From Actinomortierella ambigua (taxonomy: Eukaryota > Mortierellomycota > Mortierellomycetes > Mortierellales > Mortierellaceae): 50,717 bases of DNA. Of this stretch, positions 33,583 through 43,320 are shown in pieces. The DNA lies in contig JAAAJB010000236.1 in the NCBI GenBank assembly GCA_016098155.1, positions 1-50,717 of the forward strand. The letters are read 5' to 3'. Made by a program: the position numbers and the translations under genes. Below the pieces are notes generated by a model. It ran no database searches. It was not told where the DNA came from and was given only the letters and a program-made list of their open reading frames with translations. How positions within the stretch are numbered: the first letter of the stretch is position 1; each line of letters begins with the position of its first letter.

Positions 33583-34179
33583 CTATGCGTAGGGCATCAA
33601 GCGACGAAGGTGCTTCGCCTGTCGGTTGGTGGCAAAGGCGGCCTTGCCGGCGTTGTTCAGACGACCGCGATCCATGCCTGTGTTCAAGTGGCGCTTTCCT
33701 GCCTTCCAGTGCTTAAACTTTCCAGAGGGAAGAGCGACGAATCTACACGGATGTGACAGGTCGTTAGTTAACACATTTCCCGAGTCTGATCAGAATCTTC
33801 CCGTCCCCAGTGCGTGTGCTCTGAAATAAACAGTTCTCGCGTCAAGAAACAAAGAAAAAAGTGTCACTCACCTCTTCTTGGCCGCCGAGTTGGTCTTGAT
33901 CTTGTAGCTCATGTGGCGAACCATGTTGGTGAGAGTTGATGCTGTCGAGGTGGCAGGGGCAACAGCGTTGCTAGCCAGGGAAGGAACGGCAGCCGATCGG
34001 GTGATGGTTGCTCGGACAGGCGCCCAGGCAAGCGCTAGTGGTGGTACAGAAGGTAAGAAGAGGAGAGGAGTGGTGTCAATAGTCTGCGAGCTGAATGTAG
34101 GTTTGTCTGGATGCTAGGTGCCATAGCATCGCGTGGAGAGTGAGCTATTACCCATTGTTGACCGGAGGAAGGATGCCAT
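33583..34179 (-). CDS. MRPL35: mitochondrial large-subunit ribosomal protein bL35m
   Basis: Three exons on the minus strand: 34179-34152, 34034-33872 and 33742-33583, giving 116 residues. bL35m is a small basic protein of the mitochondrial large ribosomal subunit. The first 28-bp exon encodes MASFLRSTM. The second gives an Ala/Ser/Thr-rich presequence with spaced Arg (VRATITRSAA), then MSYKIKTNSAAKKR, the start of the L35 core. The third continues FVALPSGKFKHWKAGKRHLNT and NRQAKHLRRLMP, the L35 signature region. All phases agree (1, then 2). It is divergent from the coiled-coil gene, with 436 bp between the start codons. Confidence 0.92.
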
Positions 34180-34615
34180 GGAGGTGTCTAGTTTAATGGG
34201 GGTTGATGCGGTTGAATGCACACACGCTGGGTTGCACCCTTTTTGGAGGGAAGAGGTCCGATATTGTTGTTTCCGCCAACGGGTGGCTTTGCTCAGCCAA
34301 TTTCATTTGTACGATGCCCTCCTTGTGGAGGAGGGTGCGCTTGTCTTGCCCCCTCCTCCCAAATTCAAATTCTGGCTGAGTCCAGGAACAGTGTGCGCCT
34401 TTTTTTGTTCTTCTCTTTCGAAAGTGATCCATCCATCAGAGTATCCTCTGGTAAAGACGTGCACTCAACAGACAGCGCTCTTTACTGCCGTCGTCCTAGA
34501 CTCCTAGACTCTGTCTACCAAGAGGAAAAGGCACCGCCTTTGTGTACCCCTCTCTTCTCTCTTTCCTCCTCTCCCCCCAAACCCCACCCTCCCTCACATT
34601 AATAATACCTAAACT
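34180..34615. other. bidirectional promoter region, bL35m and coiled-coil gene
   Basis: 436 bp between two divergent start codons. CT-rich sequence precedes the coiled-coil gene. No TATA element is convincing on either strand; a frame at 34216-34602 is treated as chance. Confidence 0.5.
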
Positions 34616-36273
34616 ATGGAGGTAACACGGCCCATGTCCGTTGATACCGTTCCCGAGACGTACCCCACAGAATCCGTGAGTGCGGCCGGGCTGCCGCTCA
34701 CTACACAGCAGCAGCAGCAGCAGCAGTTACAGTCTGACCATCAGCTGGTCGATGTCCCCATGTCCTCGCCGACGCTCTCTCCTACTCCTTCTGCAGAACC
34801 GATAGCGCCGCTAAAGGCTGTGGTTGTGCAACCATCGTCACCCAAGGACACAGCGCAGTCATACGTCCTTTCTCTCCGCATTCCAGCAAGCCATCTAGCT
34901 TCGTTCCGCAGGATACTTCAAGAGTCGCCAGACCCTTCCTTGGTGATTCCACTAAAACCGCGTCGGAAAAACGAGCGCAAACGATCCATCGTCCTGTCTT
35001 CCACTGTGCGGAGGTAATTCGTCCGTCCTCTCTGTCTTTGACGAAACTTTGTTTTTTTTTTCTCTCTTTCGCCTCGCTAACCAGTTTACTACTATTTTAT
35101 ATTTCCTACGCAGCGTTTCAGCTGTTCCTACACCTGCCAAAGGATATGTCATGGTCCCAGATCAATCCCTCTCGTCAAAGTCAGGTACCAAGACCTCTCT
35201 ATCACGAACGCAGACAGACCAGCCTGACAAAGACCCAGAAACCAAGATGAACGAGCTGATGCAACTCAAGACTCTGCGGTGCGTATAAGCACCTGGAAGG
35301 ACTCACCATTCATGGAGCCCTAAAAAAAAGTATCCTGAAACTCACGCCGGATTTCTATTCTTCTCTTCCTCTCCATTCATATCACCACCACCACCACAAC
35401 AACAACATCAACAACACATCTAGAAATCGGCAAGAAGATCTCTGCCAACTCAAAGACCACATGAACCAACTCTCCCAAACGCTCGAGGACAAGGAAACCA
35501 TCCTGGACGAGATGCGCTCGGAGCGCAAGCAGCTCCAGAACGAGCTCGCCCATCTCGCCCACCTCATCAAGCAGATCCAACACGACCTCGACCAGGCCAC
35601 CACCGCCGAACACCAGCTCGCCCGCGAACGCGACCAGCTCTCCACCAACCTCGCCCGCATCCGTGACCACGACTATGACAAGCTCAAACAGGAGGTCGAC
35701 ACCTTGCGCGCCCAACATGGTTTGCGCCCCCTGCCGAATCTCGAACAGGAACGCGAGGAATCCATCGGTCGCTATCTGGAAGAGCGCCGTGGACGCTGGC
35801 GCGAGGAAGGTGGCGGAGATGCTCAGAGTGCGGTTGCGGTTGCGGTTGCTGCTGCTGCTGCATCGGCATCGGCTCCGGCAACAATCACAACGAGTGCAAC
35901 GGTGGCAGCGGCAGGAGGAGCAACAGGAGGAGGAGAGTCAATAGGAGAGCCAGAATCGGCTTCATCTTCATCGGCACATCCTTCTTCCTCCTCGGCTTCA
36001 AGACAGCGTGGCCCTGCTTCTCGGTCGAGGGACAGTAGTCAGTCTGGGAGAACGAGGTCATCTAGGACGAGTGGAAGCAGTAGTGGTGTTGGTGGTGGTA
36101 GTGGTAGTGGTGGCACTGGTCGACGAGACCACGAGTCCGATGGACGGCGATCAAAGGCACCGTCTTCGTCGACATCGTCCTCGTCCGTTCGTCGGCGCTC
36201 TCGGTCTAAATCGCCATCAAGCTCACGTAGAAACGAGGCATCATCCACCTCTTCGCGCCGCTACAGACGATGA
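34616..36273 (+). CDS. coiled-coil protein with Ser/Arg-rich tail, unknown function
   Basis: Three exons, 34616-35013, 35114-35278 and 35424-36273, giving 470 residues. I do not recognise the family. The N-terminal third is Ser/Pro/Gln-rich with a Gln run and a possibly folded segment (YVLSLRIPASHLASFRRILQ) followed by a basic patch RRKNERKR. Residues about 189-285 form a strong coiled coil with heptad Leu/Ile spacing (from NRQEDLCQLKDHMNQL through DYDKLKQEVDTLRAQ). After an Ala/Gly-rich linker the last 150 residues are low-complexity with many Ser-Arg pairs (RRRSRSKSPSSSRR, TSSRRYRR), like nuclear-speckle or splicing proteins. A nuclear RNA-related scaffold is inference only. It converges on the next gene with 63 bp between stop codons. 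Confidence 0.85.
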
Positions 36274-36336
36274 AACAAATAGGGAACATCTCCTCCTTTG
36301 TTGTGTATTATACTAAGAAAAAAAAAAAAAGGTATT

Positions 36337-37562
36337 CTAAATGATATCTGCTGGGAGTAGGTCATCATCATCATCAGGAAGTGGTGAAGTAGCGATGAAT
36401 GGCTCGGCGAATGATATCTCAGGTTCTGCTCGGATAACAATGTAAAGTGTCATGGGAAACATGCGGAGTGGCTGGTACGCAACCTCGAGTGTAGGCTTGT
36501 AATCAACTCCACCGCTCTTCTCCGCGTCAGATGAAGGCCTGGCTCTCTTCTTTCTGTGCTGTGCTGCTTCTCCCTCAGGCCCTTCTTCACCCTCCTCCTC
36601 TTCCCCTTCTTCTTCTTCCCTGGCCCCTTCGTCGTCCTGTACTCTTGAAGTCTGGTGCAAAAGTCGGCGTACCAACGCATCCTCGTCCTCCTCCTCTTGC
36701 AAGATCCGCACCCCATCGTCCCCCTGCGCCTCTCCATCATGCGCGAGCACTCCTGTCTTGCCTTCTTCATCCTGTTGCTCGCTCTTGATCTTGAACCCCA
36801 GGTTCTTCCTCTTGACCAAGACACTCATCGCGCCACGCTCCGAGGCCATATGATCTCGGAACCCAAAGCGGACCCGGAACCGTGGTGTGGGCATGGAAGC
36901 CCTAATGCCTCCGACTCGTCGCCTCCTCCGAGAATTGGTAGTCGTCGAATCGGTTTCCTGTTGTTGTTGCTGCTGCTGTAGATCCTCTCCACCAAGGACC
37001 ATGCCAAGATCCTCAAGCCCGTCCAGTGCATCGTCCTCGTCATTGGCAGCGCCAGAAGGAGACCCTGCTGCCACTGCTGCCGAAGACGAGGAAGACGATG
37101 GTGTTTGTATGGCTGATGTTGATGAGGGCGTCGGAGAGTTACTCGTTGAGGCCTTGGCAGCAGCCACAGCGCGTGCTACCATGGCGGATCCTGTCCTTGT
37201 GGAGCGTTGTGGTTGAAGTTGTTTGGATGATATGCCTTGGGCATGATATTCGACCCGCGCTTGAATCAATGGCTGCAACATTGTCAACACTTGCTATAAT
37301 GGTAGAAAAGAAAAATAAAAGGTAGCGTGAGGATAATTTACAAAGAGGAACGAAGAGCTTCCAAGGAGAGACCATGTCGCACCCCCTCAGCTTCTAAAAA
37401 GCACAAAGAAAAAAGAATAGGCCGCTTGCTTTTTTTTCACACCTGGAATGCCACGTCTGTGAACCATTCTACATCCTGCTTCGACAGGAGCAGCATTAGC
37501 TGCAATGCTCGAGTCTTGCTCACGCGCAGCAATCGAAAGTTGGCCTCGGAAAACTTGGACAT
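36337..37562 (-). CDS. acidic protein of unknown function
   Basis: Two exons on the minus strand, 37562-37443 and 37293-36337, giving 358 residues. The first exon (MSKFSEANFRLLRVSKTRAL and on to WFTDVAFQ) joins in phase 0 to QVLTMLQPLIQARVEYHAQG, making a compact helical N-terminal domain of about 60 residues. A Ser/Ala/Gln-rich region with a Gln run, an Arg run (RRRRR) and a strongly acidic stretch with KKRARPSS follow. The C-terminus has a conserved-looking beta-rich segment (YKPTLEVAYQPLRMFPMTLY, then IVIRAEPEISF) and ends in an Asp run. The composition suggests a nuclear protein, perhaps a subunit of a transcription or chromatin complex; I cannot name it. Confidence 0.8.
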
Positions 37563-37822
37563 TAGCAATGACAAGGAAAGTATTGAAAAATAGGGTCCAC
37601 AAAGTCCACGCATAAAAATAATTGGCCATCGACGCCACTAATCATATTCGAAACTCGAATTTCGACAACCCCCCTCCTTTCCAACAAACTCTTCTCAACA
37701 ACTCACAGGCTGCATATAATTCTGCACAGAAGAGGTTTTTTTTTAACCGAACCCAAGAGAAGGAACGTCGTTTTTATTGTGGCACTATTTTCAAGTCGAA
37801 AACTTGGAAAAAGCAGGCGCTA

Positions 37823-37852
37823 GCAAGTTCGTTGGGTAAAAAACGAACTTAC
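37823..37852 (-). promoter_or_regulatory. hairpin over the RPL30 stop codon and a consensus splice donor
   Basis: On the minus strand GTAAGTTCGTT (37852-37842) pairs with AACGAACTTGC (37833-37823): 11 consecutive pairs, one of them T-G, with an 8-nt loop. The 5' arm starts in the last sense codon (CAG) and includes the TAA stop; the same bases form a perfect 5' splice-site consensus CAG/GTAAGT-like string (CAGTAAGT). A possible acceptor (TTGCTAG) follows at once. The structure is seen directly; a regulatory role is inference. Confidence 0.5.
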
Positions 37853-38983
37853 TGGGAGCCCTCCTGCTGCTTGATGATGTCGGAGTCACCAGCATCGGTG
37901 ATCGAGAGGACACCGACGCTATAAAAGAGGAATACAAAAAAAAGATTGATAATTAGATGTTGTTCGCTATATGAATACTCAATGTAACTCAAGTTCACGA
38001 AAGTGAGAGGACAAAAAGACTTACCGGAAGTACTTGCCGCAAGCGGTACCGAGCTCGACGTTGGTGCCAGAGTAGTGGTGGACACCAGTCTTGGACAGCA
38101 TGGCGTAGTACTCAATCTCGGACTTGCGGAGAGGGGGGCAGTTACCCGAGATGATGACCAGCTTGGCTGCATTGATGGAATATCAATATTTCATCATTCG
38201 AATTTCCGCCACGATCATCCAGCAAGGGTCGTCGAAAGAAAAACGTCGGTTTCCAGCATCATTTAAAATGATAGAGAAAACATGAAACGTATGGTAGATA
38301 CAGCCAGCATGTGTCAAGAAAACATAATAAGTTTTGAAGAAAAAGAAAAAAAAGAGCAGAATATGGTGAGCAAAACGGTCTTTGGGACTTTCTCAGCTCT
38401 TGCGAGCTCCGGTCACCAAAGGAAGAAAAGGAAAGAAGAAAAGAAAAAAGCCAAGACTTCATTCTTTGCATTGGTGGGTTCTTCAATTGATGACATAAAC
38501 GTGGACAGGGAAGCAAGTGGAGAACGGAGGCGCTGACATTCATTGACAACGCCCCCTTCCTTGAAGATCCTGGAAACGATCGTCTTTCAATAAAATAAAA
38601 TATTGTCTGACAAATCGAGTCCACATTCTTCAGTCGCCTCACCCTTGCTTCCCTTGGTATGACCAGAGGACAACAAGCAAGGTTGCTTGTGTGTCCTCGT
38701 ACCACGACAAAAAAAAAAGCCCCGTCTCTCTATAGCCGGCAAACTCTCAAAGAGTACGCCAACTAAAACAGAGAGCCAGCCCTCCCAATTCTTCCAAAGA
38801 GAACCCTGGGTGTTGCTGAAGGGTTTGCAGATAAGCTTGGCGGCGCTACTTACACTTGCCCTGACGGAGAGTCTTGAGGGTCGACTTGTAGCCGAGCTGG
38901 TACTTGCCGGACTTCATGACAAGGGCAAGACGCGAGTTGATACCCTCGCCAGCCTTGGTCTTCTTCTTGGTGATAGGGGCCAT
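37849..38983 (-). CDS. RPL30: 60S ribosomal protein eL30
   Basis: Three exons on the minus strand: 38983-38854, 38166-38025 and 37918-37849, giving 113 residues, the normal length. eL30 is a cytosolic large-subunit protein with a kink-turn RNA-binding fold; in budding yeast it also blocks splicing of its own pre-mRNA. Visible motifs: [38 protein letters not shown], then [45 protein letters not shown] and GDSDII. Joins are in phase 1 and 2. The first intron is 687 bp, by far the longest in this window's housekeeping genes, and the donor (GTAAGT) is perfect. The stop codon lies inside a hairpin (see 37823-37852). Confidence 0.97.
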
Positions 38984-39652
38984 TTTTGCTGTATTCTATT
39001 TTGACGTTGATCAGCCGAGTTGAATGGGATTCCGAAAGAAAAAACAATGTCAGCCTTCAGTGTCTTGTTGAATCCCGATGATGCAAGATCATTCCCATGG
39101 CCAATCAGGTTCGTTGCGCCAACAGATGGGTTGTCTGTTTCGAGATGATTGAATCTCTTGCGCCACTTGCTGATCCTTGTGCCATGGAAAGTCTGTGTCC
39201 TGCAAAGACTCATTGTTCCTGCATGCGGCAAATGTCTTACGAGTCGAAGTGAGAGGAGGATCAAACCATCGGCAACCAGCCAAAGGCTTTTATCTAAAAA
39301 TTTTCCATCCATCTCTCTCCTCCTTTTACTCCAAAAAATTTCTGATACGTTTTGGAAAACTCTGTATACGCAAATGCTACTCAAAAATTTAGTGTGGAAT
39401 TTTATTACGTTCTCATTTTTTCGTTCAAGAGGCTGGGACGAAACGCTGTTGCCCTCGCCATGTCTTGTTATACTGTCCGCAAGAGTTGCACAGCTTTTCG
39501 CCTCTCAGTCCAAGTCGCCAAATAGCTTTGATGTTGACATAATAGAAAAAAAGAAGGAAGATATAGGTTAGCACGAGCAGCCAAAACAAAAAAAAGCAGA
39601 TACATTACAGCCATCAAATAACCAGAAAGACAAAAGATCAGGCCCCTCCCGC
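38984..39652. other. spacer upstream of RPL30
   Basis: About 670 bp between the 3' end of the 655-residue gene and the RPL30 start on the same strand. It holds the RPL30 promoter; no gene or clear TATA element is seen. Confidence 0.5.
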
Positions 39653-42023
39653 CTACTTACGCGACACTGCAGTGCCACAGGCAGCACAGGGCGACAACTC
39701 GCTCTTTCTCCAGCTAGCGGCAGCGGCACCCTTTAGGGTCTTGCGGAACAGAGACTGACCATTGGCGCCCACCCGCATATAGGCTGCAGGGAACGGGCGC
39801 GGCACAATCGGACGCGACGACAGGCCATTGGCCTCCATCTCTCGGAAACTTCCTCCTGTGCTCGAGTAGCTCGAGTATACGGTGGAAGAGACTTGGTTAC
39901 CTCTAGCAGCAGCAGCAGCAGCACTAGTAGTGTGGGTCGCCGTCGTTCCCGACGATCGCATCCGCGAATACATCCGATGCTGGTTCGAGACGGCCATTGG
40001 CGCTGAGGCGTAGACGGTCGTGTAGGCCGGCTGGGTCATGAGCGTGTATCCGCCCGTGTAGTTGATCACGGGTGACATGGCCACCTGTGGGATCACAAAG
40101 TTGGTTGTCGCTGGCAACGGCTTGGAAGGTTGCGGGCGGTAGTTTGGATACGAGGTGCCCGTGGGAGGGATGCCATCTCGCGTTGTGTTGGACGGGCACG
40201 CAAAAGGTCGATTCGGAGGCAAAACACCTGCAAACGCAGGCTCTTTGTATGGCATCCGGCGCATGGCCTTTTCCACGGCCTCGCGCGTCACTACATCGGA
40301 AGGTGGTACCCGGTTCAACAGCTCTACCAGCGAGTTTTGAAGCGTCGTGGCTGAAAAGGGAGGAGAGCGAGAAGTTGAAAGAAAGCAAACGAAAAAAAAA
40401 TACAGCCGTTAGAATACCCTTTTCAAATCACACTGAACAATGCTGCCGCAGGGAATTGGGGAGGGCTGCCACGAGATATACAAAAAAAACATAGTGGGTC
40501 CCTACCAATTTCCTTTTCCCGATCAGAAATGGTATGGTTCCGGTCATCGAATCGTTTCTGTTGAAGAAGCTGCAATTCAGCCAAAAGAAGGGCATTGTAC
40601 TGCATGACACCCTCCACTGTTGCCGGTGTCGGCGCCGTGTCCGAACTGGCTGCAGTGCCGTTTGCTTTGGGAGCTGGAGAACCCTCTTCTTCCGCCGACT
40701 GCATCTCAATATCTTGCGTCTGCAACAGGGCCTTGACATTGACGCCCTCCGCCTCGAGACCCGCCAGGTCCTCCTCGCTCAGAGGCTGTGGCGGCTGCTG
40801 TACGTCGGATGCATTCGAATGCTTCGCCACGATGCTCATCACTGCCTCCAAATCGCCCGGCACGGGGCCTCCAGCCCTTCTCGTGCGCTTGGCATGTCGC
40901 GCCTCCAATGCTGTATAGGCAATAGCAGTCTCCTCAGCATTCATGGCAGCTCCGCCAGTGTCGACAAACGGTGCAAAAGACAGGAATGGGTTGTATGGGG
41001 CGTAATCGACTATTAATCAGTCATCAAAAGGAGAAGGCAAACAGGACGTTTTTTTGTCGATTAGCTACATGCCAATGCTCCAAGTAGATTCCATGCAACC
41101 TCCGTTGTTGTTTTTTTTCTTTTCAGATAGCCGACAACAAAAAACAATTACCTCCGACGGCTGGCCTGGGTCGCTGCTTAGGCAGCAGCTGAACCTTTCT
41201 GGGCTTTGTATTGACTGTTCTGAGCAGCGGGGCATCCACGAGTGAGGTGGTGGGGACGATTGTGACAGTGGCGACATCAACATCCAGATTCTGCGACGAC
41301 ATGGATGATGCGCTGGTGAAGACAAAGCCATCCATTGTCCGCTGGAAGAGCGCCACTTTTTCGTGATCGCGCACAAGCCGGGCACTGGCCCTCTCCTCTG
41401 CAGCCATTTGTCGCTTCTTGCCATTCGAACGCAGACTATACTCGGCCAAGTCTGTTGTGAGATCCGACACCAGTGCCAGGAGCTGTTGAGCAAGTGTGCC
41501 CTTGGCTGATTTCTGTCCAAATACCGAAATAGTGTTTTTCAAAACTGTAGCGATGTCATCCTATATGTTTCACAAATGTAATAATAAAAAAAAGGGTCAA
41601 TACATTCATACTATACAAAATATTGAAATAGAGTCCAAGAGGTGCCCCATGCCATTGATGCCTTACCCTGAAGGGCCCAATCTCCTTGTACTCCTGTTCG
41701 TCGAGCTTGGACTTGATGACAGCCAAACTGATTTCCTTGGATTCATCTTTGATCTGCACTTTGACGGTTCCTTGAAGGACATCCTGCTTGTCAAACCCTT
41801 GGAGTACCTGAAGGATCTGCTGCAGCCTAGCGGTGAAATCTGCTACCGAAATATCCTTGGTGGTATCCGGGGTGTTGGAAGGAGCATGATCGCTACCATT
41901 TGTTTGTGGTGACTCTGTGACAGGAGTGTCGATGTTCATCGGCTGTGGAGTAGACTGGGTGTGCTGAGTTTTTGGACTCTGGATGACTGGAGCCGATGTT
42001 GGGGTCGTCTCTACGCCGGCCAT
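39653..42023 (-). CDS. 655-residue protein of unknown function
   Basis: Four exons on the minus strand: 42023-41667, 41560-41152, 41009-40506 and 40350-39653. All junctions are GT/AG and in phase (0, 1, 1). The N-terminus is Thr/Pro/Ser-rich, then a helical part (ADFTARLQQILQVLQGF and on to EQEYKEIGPFRDDIATVL), a charged helix (NGKKRQMAAEERASARLVRD), a central YAPYNPFLSFAPFVDT followed by ARHAKRTRR, a second helical stretch (ALLLAELQLLQQKRF) joined to TTLQNSLVELLNRVPPSD, and a Tyr/Pro/Thr-rich C-terminus ending RKTLKGAAAASWRKSELSPC then AACGTAVSRK. The layout resembles subunits of chromatin or transcription complexes, but I cannot name a family. The start at 42023 is the first true ATG. Confidence 0.85.
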
Positions 42024-43320
42024 TATGCGTCTGCCTGTCTGTCTGTCTGTCAAAAAAAATTAACCACTGTTTGCAACGACCTTGATGTTTTTTTTAGTGC
42101 CGGGGATCTACAAAAAAAAAATTAACCACAGGAATGAGAATGATTAGCGTACTGCTTTGTTTGCCTCGTTGTGCACACAGGGCACGTTCGCCCTTGATGT
42201 TCTTGTGTGGAATGTGATGTCTGCCGATTGCAAAATAGACCGCGACAGACAAAAGCACAGAAACTATTTTTTTTCCCTTTTTTTTTGGCGGGAGGAGCAC
42301 GAAATAATTGCTAGGGAATGACTCTGCATATGCTAGGACTAACAAGCATTCTATTGCCGGCACCGATGATGAGGCTATGGCTGGCGAAGGTGATAAGAAA
42401 ATAAAATAAAACCCGCCGCAGAGGTCTTGAAGTATGTATGCTCACATGCAGACAACCTGAATACCATGTATATCCTTCCTAGCCTAAAAAACCTGCTTCT
42501 GACACGGAACGTCCATGCATGTCTTTCCACACACGTTCATTTTTCGCACACTTTTTTTTTCGTTTCTGTCCTCCCTTTCTGCCATATCTCTCTCTCTCTT
42601 TTTTTTCTTCTTTTTCTCGTACACACACTCTCTGCTCTCTCTCTCTCTCTCTCTCTCCTCCCAAAAGAGAAACCATACGCGAGGGCATTTGAAAAAACAC
42701 AATCCTAAAGGTGGTGTCCACCTGCAAAGGAGCGTGGATCGAGGGAGAGAGGGGGAGGAGAGGGCGAGGGGATTCTCTCTGCGCTGTGTTCCTGATAATG
42801 TGTGTGCTCTGCATAGAAGATAGACTGCACCCAGGTACAACTCCACCAAGCACTTTTATTCCTCTCTCTCCCCCCTCCTTTTCGCCATCACGGCTTCGAA
42901 ATACAAGCATCCAGACCGTGTTCCATGGATTGCTGGTGGGAGGACTCACCTAGGACTAAGCGGGGGGGAAATGACGGGCTGTGTTGCCAGAGTGTTGCTG
43001 TATGATGGACGAGGGATGCAGTGACTGAGAAGGGAGAAAGAGGGAGAGAGGGGATGGATGGGAGGATGTGTGCGCACAGGCGAGGACAGAGAGAGCAAGC
43101 TGGAGAACTTGGGCAGCCTAGTTCAATGATCAGGTTTGCGCCCCCTTTCACAGTGTGGTAAATGCACATCTCGCCCTCTCCCTCTCCTCATTTCCATTCG
43201 TGTGACGTCATTTTTTTTTTATTGGAGGCTACAATGTGTGAGGACACCCAAAGTTCTCTTCGCTCTCCCAACCACCATTGACTCTGCATCATTCCACGTT
43301 CCCAACACTCCTCTCCCACC
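42024..43320. other. divergent promoter region with CT-rich tracts
   Basis: About 1.3 kb between divergent starts of the 655-residue gene and the zinc-finger gene. It contains (CT)n at about 42632-42660, T tracts near 42550, 42600 and 43210, and a GTCT repeat near 42035-42048. No open frame is convincing. Confidence 0.5.

Noticed and set aside
38488..38536. TGATGA and CTGA resembling a box C/D small nucleolar RNA
   Set aside because: It lies on the strand opposite to RPL30, the base before TGATGA does not fit the box C consensus, and the possible terminal stem is not adjacent to box D.
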